The notes under the pieces: model-generated
The model's database searches: none
What the model was told of the DNA's origin: nothing
Seen by the model: only the letters and a program-made list of their open reading frames with translations
Shown: positions 38,827 through 50,637 of the stretch, one piece after another
Position numbering within the stretch: the first letter of the stretch is position 1
Layout of the letters: every line of letters starts with the position of its first letter
DNA from: CAVUQH01 sp963774445
GTDB lineage: Bacteria > Myxococcota_A > Polyangia > Haliangiales > Haliangiaceae
Direction: 5' to 3'
Length of the DNA stretch: 64,000 nt
Assembly: GCA_963774445.1 (NCBI GenBank)
Contig: CAVZFC010000019.1
Coordinates: forward strand, 1,364,001-1,428,000
Made by a program: the position numbers and the translations under genes

Positions 38827-41037
38827 TCAGCCCACGCGCTCGTTGACCAGCGCGATCAGATGAAGCGGATCGAACGGCTTGTCCACCTGCAGGTTCTCGG
38901 TGTCGTGGAGGAAATCGATCGCTCGCTTGGTGAACGCGCCGCCGGTCAAGAAGATGACCTTGGCCGCCATCTCCGGATGCAACTCGGTGAGCGCCGCGTG
39001 GAGGTCCATGCCGGTCATGTTGGGCATCATCAGGTCGCAGAGGATCACGTCGTAGGTCTCTCCGTCGCGGATCAGCGCGAGCGCTCGCTCGGCGCTGGTT
39101 ACTGCGACCACGTCGTGGGCGCGGGACAAGATACGCGTTACCGTCCGGCAGATCACCTGTTCGTCGTCGATCACCAGCACACGCCCGCGCCGGGTGACGC
39201 TCGAGGGCGGCTGCCTTGGCGGCTCTTCGACGGTGACGGTCGCGGTTTCGGACAGGCCAGGGAGGATTACCCGGACCGTGGTGCCGTGACCCGGCTTGCT
39301 GTCGATTTCGATGTGGCCGTCCATCGCGTGTACGATCTGATCGCAGATCGCCAGGCCCAGCCCGGTGCCCACGCCCACCGGCTTGGTGGTGAAGAACGTC
39401 TCGAAGATGCGGGGCAGGATTTCCGGCGAGATGCCGACGCCGGTGTCGGCGACTTCGGCCACCGCGTCTCCACTGGCGTCAGTGTAGATCGAGATGCGCA
39501 CCTGGTTGTCCTCGGAGCGGGCGTCGGGAATGGCCTGGGCCGCGTTGACGATCAGGTTGAGGAAGACCTGGGCGAGGCGCGACTCGTTGCCGTCGACCAG
39601 CGGCGCTGGCCCATACGACTCGACCACCTTCGCCCGGTGGCGCAGCTCGTTCCGCACCATGCGCAGGCTCGACTCGACCACCCGCTGGAGCACCAGCGGA
39701 CCGCGCTTCTGCTCGTCCGAGCGGGAGAAGACCTTGAGGTCGCGGACGATCTGCCTCGCCATCTCGGCCGCCTGGCGCGCTTCGCCCGCCAGCTCGAGCT
39801 CGGTTGGGCCGTCCAGCATCTCTTCGAGTATCGCCAGGTTTGCGATGATCACGGTCAGCGGATTGTTGATCTCGTGGGCGACGCCGGCGGCCAGGGTGCC
39901 GACGGAGGCCATCCGATCGGCGGCCGACATGCGCGACTGCGCGGCTTTGACCTCGGTGATGTCGCGGATGATGGCAGACAAGCCCGCGGCGCGGCCGTGG
40001 CGGTCGTCGAGGCGAGATATCGAGATCGACACCGGGATCGTCCGCCCGTCGCGGGTGAGGCGCACGGTGTCGTGGTTGTGGACGTTGTCACCGGACAGGA
40101 CGCGGCGGATGAACTCTCGCTGCTCGTCCTGTTGCTCGGGCGTGGCGATGATCGAGATCGGCTGTCCCGTCACCTCTTCGGCGCTCCAGCCGAAGAGCCG
40201 CTCCGCCCCGCGGTTCCAGATCTGCACGCGGCCCTCGCAGTCGGCGCCGATGATGGCGTCGTCGGTCGCCTCGACGATACTGACGAGCCACTGGTGCAGC
40301 GCTTCGATTCGGCGGCGCTCGGTGATGTCGCGGCAGATCGCAACGTGGCGACCGGGCATGACCCCAGCGGCCGCGCGGTACTCCAGCGCGCGGCGCTCGC
40401 CGCGGCGGACGATTTCCCACACCCCTTCGGCCGCGCCGCCTCGGTCGAAACCGAGCCACCGCTCGCGCGCATCGTCGTGGTCCGCGGCGAATTCGAAGAC
40501 GCTGCGCCCCAGGAGCTTCTCGCGGCTCATTCCGAACAGATCGGAGGCACGTGCGTTGACCGTCACGAACCGACCTTCGGCGTCGACGACCACGATGGCA
40601 TCGCCGACGCCGTCGAGGACGGCGCGAAGGAGATGCTCGCTTTGGCGGAGCGCTCTTATCGTCTCAGCCCGCTCGATCGCCTGGCGAATTGCCAGCGCCA
40701 GCGAGGCTGCCTCGAGCTCCGTCGACAGCAAGAAGTCCGAGGCGCCCGACAGAATCGCCCGCCGCTCGACCGAGCGGCCCGCGGCGCGTGAGAGCAGAAT
40801 GATCGGGGGGGCCACACCGGCCGCGACCAGGGTGTCGAGATCGTCCATCCCGCTGTCCGCCCCGAGAAGGCAGACGTCGTGCAGGCGGTCGAGCAGCGGC
40901 GCCACCGCCTGCTCGACCGTCGTCAACCAGGTGACTTCATACGCGCCGCGCCCCAGGCCGGTCAGCATCTCGGTCACCGTCAACGCGTCGTCGCGGCTCG
41001 TCTCGACGAGAAGGACTCGGATCGGCAGTTCGGTCAC
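38827..41037 (-). CDS. Hybrid PAS sensor histidine kinase with C-terminal receiver
   Basis: A 736-residue soluble kinase. An N-terminal receiver-like domain (1-120) reads DVCLLGADSGM where a phosphoacceptor Asp is expected, so it seems degenerate. Two PAS domains follow (about 135-255 and 260-380: GDAIVVVDAEGRFVTVNARA, DDAIIGADCEGRVQIWNRGA). His is in AAGVAHEINNPLTVI near residue 400. ATPase motifs are FLNLIVNAAQAI, VADTGVGISP, FETFFTTKP and GTGLGLAICDQI. The C-terminal receiver has Asp in DVILCDLMMPN and Lys in VDKPFDP. Probably an internal phosphorelay. Cytosolic. Confidence 0.9.
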   Translation of the reverse strand: MTELPIRVLLVETSRDDALTVTEMLTGLGRGAYEVTWLTTVEQAVAPLLDRLHDVCLLGADSGMDDLDTLVAAGVAPPIILLSRAAGRSVERRAILSGASDFLLSTELEAASLALAIRQAIERAETIRALRQSEHLLRAVLDGVGDAIVVVDAEGRFVTVNARASDLFGMSREKLLGRSVFEFAADHDDARERWLGFDRGGAAEGVWEIVRRGERRALEYRAAAGVMPGRHVAICRDITERRRIEALHQWLVSIVEATDDAIIGADCEGRVQIWNRGAERLFGWSAEEVTGQPISIIATPEQQDEQREFIRRVLSGDNVHNHDTVRLTRDGRTIPVSISISRLDDRHGRAAGLSAIIRDITEVKAAQSRMSAADRMASVGTLAAGVAHEINNPLTVIIANLAILEEMLDGPTELELAGEARQAAEMARQIVRDLKVFSRSDEQKRGPLVLQRVVESSLRMVRNELRHRAKVVESYGPAPLVDGNESRLAQVFLNLIVNAAQAIPDARSEDNQVRISIYTDASGDAVAEVADTGVGISPEILPRIFETFFTTKPVGVGTGLGLAICDQIVHAMDGHIEIDSKPGHGTTVRVILPGLSETATVTVEEPPRQPPSSVTRRGRVLVIDDEQVICRTVTRILSRAHDVVAVTSAERALALIRDGETYDVILCDLMMPNMTGMDLHAALTELHPEMAAKVIFLTGGAFTKRAIDFLHDTENLQVDKPFDPLHLIALVNERVG

Positions 41038-41177
41038 CCCACTGAGACCTCATGTTACCGGTCCCGGGGCCCCCGGAGCCATCGAGGAACACCGCACCTT
41101 TTGCGCACGCCTCGGTCACTACGGGGAGATCCCGGCCATTGCGTGGTAGCGTCGGGCCCCGACGAGGAGGCGATGGC

Positions 41178-42092
41178 ATGAAACCGATGGCACTGGCGAT
41201 CGTGTTTGCGATGGGATGTGGGAGTCCGCCCACCGGCGTGGTGGAGAGCGGCGCCGACGCCGCCCCGGCGCCCGACAGCGCACCGCCGGACGCCTCGCTC
41301 CAGGCGTTGGGGCCATCGCTGGTGATCGACGATCTGCACATTGCCAGCCTGCAGGAGGACCCGCACGCGCTCTCGCTCCTCGGCACCGCGCTCAACCCGC
41401 AGCTGCAGTCCGCGGTGCAGAACGGCACGCTGCTGCTGGGCGTCGAGCTGCGCGAGTTGGACGACCCGTCGGCGCAGACCGACGAGCCGCTCACCGTCGG
41501 CATGTACAGCCTGCAGGACACCGACGGCGACACCAGCGACAACTTCGTCGCCGGCAGTCCCGAGACCTTCACCGTCGCCGCCGGCGGCTTCGTCGGCGAC
41601 ACGCCGTCGGTGCTGTTTTCCGACGCGGCGATCAGCAGCCGGCATCTGGACGCCACCGGCGTCTCGGCGCTCGACCTCCTGGGTGGCGCGCTGCCGTTTG
41701 CGCTGCAGCAGCCGGAGCTGTCGGGTGATCTCGTCGCCGACGCGGCCGGCGCCCACGTGATCGAGTTGACCGGCGGGCGCCTGGTCGGCGGTCTGCCCGC
41801 CAGCCTCCTGGCGCTGGCGCCCAACATCGCGAGCGGCATGTGCCCGGGCGCGACCATGCTCGACGTCATCGCCACCGGCTGCGGTCTGCTCCCGCTGCAG
41901 CCGGACATCGATCTCGACGGCGACGGCTTGGAGAAGCTGCAGGACACCGACGCCGATGGTGCCATCGACCGCTGCGTCAACGGCGACGGCACCGAGATCC
42001 TCGGCACCGACTGCCCGTCGAACCCGGCCATCGCCGACGGCTATCGCATCATCTTCGTCGTCCACGGTCTGCGCGCGATCCTGGTCCGCTGA
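41178..42092 (+). CDS. Lipoprotein with calcium-binding-like Asp loops
   Basis: A 304-residue lipoprotein. GAGGAGG at 41164-41170 precedes ATG 41178. Signal and lipobox (A-M-G-C14) are followed by an Asp/Pro/Ala-rich linker. The mature domain has no family I recognise: DLHIASLQEDPHALSLLGTA, LLLGVELRELDDPSAQTDEP, PELSGDLVADAAGAHVIELT. Near the C terminus DIDLDGDGLEKLQDTDADGA, then IDRCVNGDG, resembles paired EF-hand/dockerin or thrombospondin-3 calcium loops. Similar proteins are frequent in Myxococcota envelopes. Confidence 0.78.
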   Translation: MKPMALAIVFAMGCGSPPTGVVESGADAAPAPDSAPPDASLQALGPSLVIDDLHIASLQEDPHALSLLGTALNPQLQSAVQNGTLLLGVELRELDDPSAQTDEPLTVGMYSLQDTDGDTSDNFVAGSPETFTVAAGGFVGDTPSVLFSDAAISSRHLDATGVSALDLLGGALPFALQQPELSGDLVADAAGAHVIELTGGRLVGGLPASLLALAPNIASGMCPGATMLDVIATGCGLLPLQPDIDLDGDGLEKLQDTDADGAIDRCVNGDGTEILGTDCPSNPAIADGYRIIFVVHGLRAILVR

Positions 42093-42156
42093 GCCGCTTT
42101 CGCTGAGGCGTACCCACGCGCAAGGTCTTCGTGTCCAGTGCAGACGAGGGCCTAGA

Positions 42157-44304
42157 TCAGGCGCGGCTGAGGGCGGCCGGATAGAATCGCAGCCCCGGCC
42201 GGACCAGGGTCTGGGCCGGCCGGAAGCGCTCGCCGGCCGTGCGGCGGAGCTCTGCCATCCTCCCGAGGATGGGGCCGGGCCCGAGCTGGTCGACGGTGCG
42301 GAACGGTCCACCGCGGAAGGCGGGGAAGCCGAGACCGAGAACCGCGCCGATGTCGCCGTCGCGCGGGCTGGTGAGCACCTCCTCTTCGAGGCAACGAATC
42401 GCCTCGTTGATCAGCGGCAGAACGCAGCGCCAGGCGATCTCGTCGTCCGACGTGTCCGCGCTGCCGCGATCGGCCGGGAGGTCGAGCAACTCGTGCACGA
42501 CCGGGTCGGCGGCGCGCCGTCCGTCGTCGTAGCGATAGAAGCCTGCGCCGCTGCGGCGGCCCTCGCGGTCTGCGGCCAGCAGCGTCTCGAGTATCCCCGG
42601 TCCGGTCATGCGCTCGCCGAACGCCTCGCGCAGGGCGCGGCCGAGGGCGGCCGCGACGGGCAGGCCGATGGAGTCGGTCAACGCCAGGGGGCCGACAGGA
42701 AAGCCGAAGTGGGTCAGCGCCGCGTCGATGCGCTCCACCGGCACCCCCTCGGCGACCAGGTGGTGGGCCTCGCCGAGGTACGCGGCCAGGACCCGGGTCG
42801 TGTAGAAGCCGACCCCGTCGCGCACGACGATCGGCGTCTTGCCCACGCGCCGCACCAGCTCGACGCAGCTGGCCACCACCCACGGCGCCGTCGCCGGTGT
42901 GGCGACGATCTCGACCAGTGGGATCCACTGCGCCGGGGCCAGAAAGTGCATGCCGATGACCGTCTCGGGGTGGGCGCTCGCACGAGCGATCTCGGCGATC
43001 GGCAGCGAGGAGGTGTTGCTGGCGAAGATGATGTCGTCGCGTCCGAACCGTTCGACGTCGCGCAACAGCTGCTGCTTGAGCGGCAGCTCCTCCAGGGCCG
43101 CCTCGATCACCAACTGGCAGCGATCGAAGCCGGTGTAGTCGATGGCGCCGCCGACGCGGAACGCCCGGCGCCGCGACTCCAGTGGCGACAGGTCGCCGGC
43201 CTCGCGCGCGCGGGCGAACAGCCGCTCGACCCGGTGGATGCCAGCGGCGACCGTGGAGTGGTCGATGTCTTTCAAACGAACCGGCAGATCTGCCTGGGCC
43301 GACATGACGTAGGCGATGGCCGAGCCCATCATGCCGGCGCCGAGCACACCTGCGCGCTCGATCCGGGTCGGCACGGCGTCGGCCGCCGCCGGTGGGGTCT
43401 CGTGGCGCAGCGTGCGGCGGTCCTGGAACAGCGACAGCAGGCTGCCGGCCGCCGGCGACATCGCCAGCTCGCCGAATGCGCGCTGCTCGGCCAGGAGGCC
43501 GGCGTCGGGCCCGTCCTGCAGGCCGATCTGGACCACGTCGATGAGGCGCATGGGCGCCGGGTAATCGTCGTTGGCGCGCTCGCGGGCCTGCTTGCGCGCC
43601 CGCTCGAGGATGACCCGGCGGCCGGGCCAGCTGGTCTCGACGAAGCGGCGCAGGCGCGCGCGAATGCGCTCGTGCTCGGAGTGCTCGGCGAGCAGCGCGG
43701 CGCGCTGGGCGGCGACCTGGATCAGGATCGGCGCGGGCACGACCTCGTCGACCAATCCGGCGCGGAGGGCGGCGTCGGAGTGCAGTTGCTGGCCGGTGAG
43801 CATCAGCTCCAGGGCGCGTGGCAGTCCGATCAGCTGCGGCAACCTGACGGTGCCCCCGGTGCAGGGGATGAGCCCCATCGAGACCTCCGGCGTGCCGAGG
43901 CGCGTGGTCGGATCGTCACTGGCGACGCGGGCCTCGCAGGCGGTGGCGAGCTCGAGCCCGGCGCCCAGACAGTCGCCGTGAATGGCCGCGACCACTGGCA
44001 GGCGAAGGTCGATCAGTCGCGCGAGTGCTAGCTGCCCATGGCGCGACAGCGCCTCGGCCTGCATCTGCGTCTGGCAGGCCGCGACCTCGTCGATGTCGGC
44101 GCCGCCGATGAAGCCGAGGTCTGTTTCCGACGCGAACACGGCCGCGCGAACGGCCTGGTCGGCGTCCAGCTCGTCCAGGACGCCGGTGAATCGGGCTGCC
44201 GTCTGTGAGCGCCAGAGATTGACCCGCTGGCCCGGCGTGTTCATGTGGATGACGGCGACCCCGTCCTTGCGCCGCTCGACCGAGAAGACCGCCGTGCGCG
44301 TCAT
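42157..44304 (-). CDS. fadJ: Fatty-acid oxidation multifunctional enzyme (enoyl-CoA hydratase / 3-hydroxyacyl-CoA dehydrogenase)
   Basis: A 715-residue FadJ/FadB-type protein starting at ATG 44304 after AGGAG. The N-terminal crotonase domain shows the oxyanion-hole motifs FIGGADIDE and GDCLGAGLELATAC with a catalytic Glu. The central NAD-binding domain starts at AGVLGAGMMGSAIAYVMS. The dehydrogenase catalytic stretch reads NTSSLPIAEI, IGMHFLAPAQWIPLVEI and DGVGFYTTRVLAAYLGE. It hydrates and oxidises acyl-CoA in beta-oxidation. No thiolase partner gene lies beside it, so the usual fadJI pair is split. The symbol reflects best resemblance. Confidence 0.88.
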   Translation of the reverse strand: MTRTAVFSVERRKDGVAVIHMNTPGQRVNLWRSQTAARFTGVLDELDADQAVRAAVFASETDLGFIGGADIDEVAACQTQMQAEALSRHGQLALARLIDLRLPVVAAIHGDCLGAGLELATACEARVASDDPTTRLGTPEVSMGLIPCTGGTVRLPQLIGLPRALELMLTGQQLHSDAALRAGLVDEVVPAPILIQVAAQRAALLAEHSEHERIRARLRRFVETSWPGRRVILERARKQARERANDDYPAPMRLIDVVQIGLQDGPDAGLLAEQRAFGELAMSPAAGSLLSLFQDRRTLRHETPPAAADAVPTRIERAGVLGAGMMGSAIAYVMSAQADLPVRLKDIDHSTVAAGIHRVERLFARAREAGDLSPLESRRRAFRVGGAIDYTGFDRCQLVIEAALEELPLKQQLLRDVERFGRDDIIFASNTSSLPIAEIARASAHPETVIGMHFLAPAQWIPLVEIVATPATAPWVVASCVELVRRVGKTPIVVRDGVGFYTTRVLAAYLGEAHHLVAEGVPVERIDAALTHFGFPVGPLALTDSIGLPVAAALGRALREAFGERMTGPGILETLLAADREGRRSGAGFYRYDDGRRAADPVVHELLDLPADRGSADTSDDEIAWRCVLPLINEAIRCLEEEVLTSPRDGDIGAVLGLGFPAFRGGPFRTVDQLGPGPILGRMAELRRTAGERFRPAQTLVRPGLRFYPAALSRA

Positions 44305-44468
44305 GGCGACTCCTGTTCGCCACAGCTGTGGCAGATGCGCACACGGGGCATTTCTCGCGCACGCCGCGGTTGCTGCGAATGGGCATGGGTCGTCGTGGCC
44401 ATGACCCGATCTCTCGCAAGAGATGTGCCGGTCGCCGTGGTGGCAGCGCACTGCGCTATGCTGGCGCG

Positions 44469-45071
44469 ATGCGTTTGTTCCTCTGTGTGGCGTTGGCCCT
44501 GGCGGGCTGCGGCGACAACTTGCTGCTGCACCTGGATGCCGCCCCGCCCGCCGACGCCGCCGCGCTGCCCGACGCGGTCGATGGCGACGGCGCCGCCTGC
44601 ACCACCAGTGTCACCGGCTACGAGCTCGCCGCGGGTATCCACGTCGCGCAGTGCTCGCCCATCACCTACGCCACCAACCCGCCCACGTCGGGCGAGCACT
44701 ACCCGATCTGGGCCGCCTACACTACCTACGACTATCCCGTGCCGCTCGGCTTCCTCGTTCACGACCTCGAGCACGGCGCAGTCGTCATCTTCTACAACTG
44801 TCCCGACGGCTGCGCCGGCGACCTGTCGGCTCTGCAGGACTATCTCGACGGCCGCCCCGCTGACCCGACCTGCACCGCCGCCGTGCACCACCGCATCGTC
44901 GTCACCCCCGACCCCGATCTCGACGTCCGCTTCGCCGCCAGCGCCTGGGGCTGGGCGCTGCGCTCGGACTGCTTCGACCTCGGCGCCCTCGACGCCTTCA
45001 TCGACGCCCACTACGCCGGCGCGCCCGAGGACCTGTGCGGCGACGGCCAGCCCAGCCCGACCTGTCCCTGA
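44469..45071 (+). CDS. DUF3105-domain lipoprotein
   Basis: A 200-residue lipoprotein: MRLFLCVALALAGC with lipobox L-A-G-C14, then an Ala/Asp/Pro linker. The mature part carries the DUF3105 signature: YATNPPTSGEHYPIWAAYTT, PVPLGFLVHDLEHGAVVIFY, NCPDGC, with conserved His residues (SGxH, HxxEHG) that look like a metal or substrate site. Some characterised relatives are periplasmic or membrane-bound. Role unknown. It is divergent from the FadJ-like gene, with a 164-bp gap holding no clear promoter. Confidence 0.82.
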   Translation: MRLFLCVALALAGCGDNLLLHLDAAPPADAAALPDAVDGDGAACTTSVTGYELAAGIHVAQCSPITYATNPPTSGEHYPIWAAYTTYDYPVPLGFLVHDLEHGAVVIFYNCPDGCAGDLSALQDYLDGRPADPTCTAAVHHRIVVTPDPDLDVRFAASAWGWALRSDCFDLGALDAFIDAHYAGAPEDLCGDGQPSPTCP

Positions 45072-45199
45072 CGCGGTCGGTCCGATCTTGACGAATATCG
45101 AGAGCTTGCGGGTGGGTGTGTAAAGCCCGTGTAAGGAGGGTCGCGTCGGCAGAACGACGGCGGCGCCGGGGCGTCTGTATAGAGCAAGGAGACACCCCT

Positions 45200-45751
45200 A
45201 TGTCATACAAACCGTTCCTGCTCTCGTTCACCGCCACCGCGCTTCTGGTCGCACCTTTCGTGCTTCAGGCCGATGCGCCGCCCCAGCTCGCCGAGGTCCG
45301 CGTCGCTCCTGGTCCCGGGCAAGAGACGATGGTCAACGGCGTGACCTTTCACTCGGTGCTGCTGAAGCACGACGCCAAGACCGCGACGCTCCAGGTCACG
45401 GCGCAGAACCCGAGCGCCTCGCCGATCCAGACCGAGGTCGTCGCCGAGCTGATGATGCGGCCGTCGACGTCACCGATGGCGCGAATGGTTCCACCGCCGC
45501 GCGAGCTGGCGTCGAGCCCGTTTGCCGTCGGCCTGGCTCCCGGTGAAAAGGTCGTCCAGACGATCACCGTGAAGCTGCCCGCCGACGTGGCTGCGATGCT
45601 CGCCACGGTCGAAGCGCCCAAGAGCGCCGCCAAGAACGCCAAGAACGCCAAGCAGATTTCCCTCGACCTGACGGCTTCCCCGCCGTCGCTCTACACCATG
45701 GTTCGCGAGAGGCCGGCGCCGGTGAAGGCCCAGCGCGTCTCCACGAAGTAA
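45200..45751 (+). CDS. Secreted protein of unknown function
   Basis: A 183-residue protein with a signal peptide (MSYKPFLLSFTATALLVAPF, cleavage after VLQADA). The mature part reads like one immunoglobulin-type beta domain: FHSVLLKHDAKTATLQVTAQ, NPSASPIQTEVVAELMM, GEKVVQTITVKLPADVAA. Good AAGGAG ribosome site at 45186-45191. It is followed 4 bp later by the deiminase-like gene, so the two are likely one operon in the envelope. Confidence 0.75.
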   Translation: MSYKPFLLSFTATALLVAPFVLQADAPPQLAEVRVAPGPGQETMVNGVTFHSVLLKHDAKTATLQVTAQNPSASPIQTEVVAELMMRPSTSPMARMVPPPRELASSPFAVGLAPGEKVVQTITVKLPADVAAMLATVEAPKSAAKNAKNAKQISLDLTASPPSLYTMVRERPAPVKAQRVSTK

Positions 45752-45755
45752 GTCG

Positions 45756-46874
45756 ATGAAGCAGATCCTTCTGGGTGCCGCCCTCGCGGTTGCCGTCGTC
45801 CTCAGCATCGGAGCGCTCCGCGGTCACTCGGCGCCAGCCGGGTTCACCGCGGTAGCCGACGATGGCGGAGCGATGACGGCGGTCGCGATCCATTTCGATC
45901 CGCGCGTCATCGCCGAGGTCGGCGAGACCTACGAGGATCTGCTCCGCGAGCTGCCGGCCGACGTCACGGTCTACGTCGTCGTCGAGAAGGCCGCCGACTT
46001 CGACCAGCTACAGCGCCTGACCGCCCAGTGGGGCCTGGCCAACCCCGATCGCTTTCGCTCCGTCGTGGTCGGCAAGCAGGTCACCACCTGGTCGCGCGAC
46101 CGCTACACCCTGGTCGACAGCAAGAGCGGCCCGGTGTTGCTGGTGCCGCCGCGTCCGACCAAGGCCAACCCGGCGCGCGAGAACGACTGGGACGCGCCGT
46201 TTGCCCTGGCCGATGCCATCCCCGGTCTGCGCACCCACATTGCCGACCTGATGTTCGAGGGCGGCGATCTCACTGTCACCGCCTCGCACGTCTTTGCCAC
46301 GGCGGTCCTGCGCGAGCGCAACGAGGGCGGCGATCTGTACGACCCGAACGAGCTCCGCGCCTGGCTGCGCCACTACACCGGCAAGGAGCCGATCCTCCTG
46401 GGCGATACCGCCGCTGACGTGCCCGCGCACCACATCGGCATGTTCGTCACCCCGCTCGACGATCGGCGGATCATGGTCGGCGACCCCGACCTCGGCCTGG
46501 CGCTGTTCGACCGGTCTCACAGCGACGCGAGCAAGCTGCCGTATCCGATCGACCGTCGCGAGGAGAGCCTGCAGCGCTTTCGCAACGTCATCACCCAGCT
46601 CGAGGGCCAGGGCTTCCAGCTGATCCGCGTGCCGCTGGTGCCGCTCACCGACGGCCTCACCTACGTCACGTACAACAACGTCCTCCTCGAGCAGCGCGAC
46701 GGCGCCTTGCACGCCTACGTACCCCAGTTCGACCTGCCCGCCCTCGATCGAGCCGGCCGCGACGCGTTTGCTTCCGCCGGCGTCGTCGTCCACCCGATCC
46801 GCGTGGCCAAGATCTACCGCTACAACGGCACCGTTCGCTGCCTGGTCAACATCGTGCATCGCGAGCCGCGTTAG
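45756..46874 (+). CDS. Exported guanidine-modifying enzyme (agmatine deiminase/PAD-like)
   Basis: A 372-residue protein with an N-terminal hydrophobic segment (ILLGAALAVAVVLSIGAL) that would export or anchor it. The fold of the agmatine deiminase/peptidyl-arginine deiminase superfamily is suggested by TTWSRDRYTLVDSKSG, LMFEGGDLTVTASHVFATAV, VTPLDDRRIMVGDP, TDGLTYVTYNNVLLE and a late Cys (GTVRCLVNIVHREP) where the nucleophile lies in the family. Acidic/His partners (FEGGD) fit the catalytic set. The substrate could be agmatine or protein arginine; an exported form is uncommon. It pairs with the secreted protein gene upstream. Confidence 0.72.
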   Translation: MKQILLGAALAVAVVLSIGALRGHSAPAGFTAVADDGGAMTAVAIHFDPRVIAEVGETYEDLLRELPADVTVYVVVEKAADFDQLQRLTAQWGLANPDRFRSVVVGKQVTTWSRDRYTLVDSKSGPVLLVPPRPTKANPARENDWDAPFALADAIPGLRTHIADLMFEGGDLTVTASHVFATAVLRERNEGGDLYDPNELRAWLRHYTGKEPILLGDTAADVPAHHIGMFVTPLDDRRIMVGDPDLGLALFDRSHSDASKLPYPIDRREESLQRFRNVITQLEGQGFQLIRVPLVPLTDGLTYVTYNNVLLEQRDGALHAYVPQFDLPALDRAGRDAFASAGVVVHPIRVAKIYRYNGTVRCLVNIVHREPR

Positions 46875-47068
46875 CGCGGGCGGCCGTCCTCGGCCGCGTC
46901 GTGGTGGACTGCATCGGCACCGATCTCCCGGCAGGCGTCGGCCGCGGCCTCGAGGATCGACTCGCTGCCGCCATTTTTTTGCGCGACATGTGGGGAAAGG
47001 TCGCGTCCGGACCGGGTGAGAGCCGCCCGTGGGCTCTCAACCACCCAGTCAACGGAAGGAATTTCGAG

Positions 47069-47709
47069 ATGATGCGACCCACCCTGTTCCTGCTCACCAC
47101 GACCCTCATCGCCAGCACCGGCTGCATGGCCGTGCCATCGGCCAAGGCGCCGAAGGGCGGCGCGGTTGCCACCGGCGAGCCGCTGGCCGTGGTCGACGAC
47201 GTCAAGGTCTGGACCACGACCAGCAAGGAGAAGGTCGGCGAGGCGGTGCACAAAGACGCCGACGGCAACAAAGTCGGCAGCACCGACGTCTACGCCGAGA
47301 AGACCCACGTCCACACCCAGAAGGTCTGGTACCTGGTCCAGGGCCCGGAGCAGATCCCCGACGAGGACTTCTTCCGCATCGCCGGTGACGACCAGGCGGT
47401 CGCCGCCACGCTGCAGATGCGCAAGGATGCGCGCAGGCAGAACCGCAACGGCAAGATCGCCATGGGCGCCGGCCTCGTGAGCATGATCGCCGGGTTCTTC
47501 GTGCCGCAACCGATCATTCGCACCGTGTTGCTGATCGGTGGCGGCCTGTCCGTGAGCGGCGGCTGGTATTGGGCCTACGCCGGCGCCAAGAAGATGGAGC
47601 CGGAGTCCCACGCGGTCCAGCGGTCGATGGCCGAGCGCGCCGCGCGCCAGTACAACCAGCAGCTCGGCGCGACCGGCACCAACGTCGGCATCAACCTGTC
47701 GGGAAAGTT

Positions 47710-47713
<4 letters not shown>
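47069..47713 (+). CDS. Lipoprotein with two C-terminal hydrophobic helices
   Basis: A 214-residue protein. GGAAGGA (47054-47060) precedes ATG 47069. The signal MMRPTLFLLTTTLIASTGC ends in lipobox A-S-T-G-C. A soluble segment (VHTQKVWYLVQGPEQIPDED) is followed by two adjacent hydrophobic helices (AMGAGLVSMIAGFFVPQPII, TVLLIGGGLSVSGGWYWAYA) and a C-terminal tail. No family recognised; envelope location likely. The 194 bp upstream holds no gene. Its end overlaps the convergent kinase gene by 4 bp. Confidence 0.72.
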
Positions 47714-49672
<1,959 letters not shown>

Positions 49673-49673
49673 C

Positions 49674-50565
49674 TCACTCTGTCCGGCTGCGGCTCTGCAG
49701 CACCCGCACGATGCTCACGTCGAGCTGACTGGCGATGAGCCGCATGATGCTGCCGAGCTCGCCGTCATCCAGCGCCAACCGGTCGGCCAGACGCGCGCGA
49801 GTCGCGCCCAGCAGCGCTTCGCGGGCGGCGGCGACGCGGCGAGCGGCCGTTCAACCGGTGGATGCCGTAGAGCCCGGCGATCTGATCGATAGTGAGCCCG
49901 GCGATGAGATGCTGGCGCAACGCGTTGCGCTGCTGGCTGGTCAGCGAGGCGATCGCCTCCTCGAAGGCGACCTTGAACGCCGCGCGGTAGTGGCGCTTGA
50001 GATAGGCCAGCTCGACGTCGTCGTCCGGATCGGCGACCATCATCAGGCCGCCAGCGTCGCCCACCTCGCGGCGCCCCGGGGCGCGCCGGGTGGCATCGAG
50101 AAAGGTGCGCACCGCGGTGATGCGCACCCAATTCTGCAGGTAGCCGAGCCCGGCGTAGTCGGCGATCTTGGGCGCCCCGCCGGCCGGCGCAACCAGGAGC
50201 TTCTCGCGTACCTGCTGGCCGATGTCTTCGACGTCGATCCCGGCGCGGCGGAAGCGGGCCGCCACCGTGTCGATGTCGCGCCCGTACTCGGCCTCGAACG
50301 TCGCGACGGCAGCCGGGTCGCCGCCCGCGCAACCGCACGCCAGATAGAGGTCGTCGGTGTGCAGGCCGATCAGGGTGCCGCCAGCGGCCCGCGCCGCCAG
50401 ATATCGGGCAAACGCGCCGCCGTCGACGGCGACCGCCGGCCACCGCTGGCGCGCGCTGTTCAGCGCCGCGGACAGCGCACCGTCGAGCTCGGGCAGGGGG
50501 CCGGCATCGGCGCGCTGGTCGTCGTCCAGCGCGGCCAGGAACTCACTGCCCAGCGCACCCGCCAT
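49674..50565 (-). CDS. ECF-type RNA polymerase sigma factor, frameshifted
   Basis: A 296-residue sigma factor of the myxobacterial long ECF type. Region 2: TVAARFRRAGIDVEDIGQQV, then LGYLQNWVRITAVRTFLDAT. Region 4: IASLTSQQRNALRQHLIAGL, TIDQIAGLYGIHR. The frame is lost at plus-strand GTTCAAC (49850-49856). Removing one G gives LKAARRVAAAREALLGATRA, RLADRLALDDGELGSIMRLI and ASQLDVSIVRVLQSRSRTE before TGA 49674-49676, the expected family C terminus. Coupled to the zinc-finger kinase gene, it should drive an envelope or phosphorylation-linked regulon. Confidence 0.82.
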
Positions 50566-50637
50566 GCGCCGGAGCGTACCGCGTACGCCCGGCCGCGCCA
50601 GCCCCTTGTCGCCTCGCGGTCCGCGGCCATCGCTCGA

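Noticed and set aside
37762..40791. A 1009-codon open frame antisense to the RlmN-like and hybrid kinase genes
   Set aside because: High GC gives long shadow frames. The opposite strand encodes complete recognisable domains across the same interval and this frame has none.
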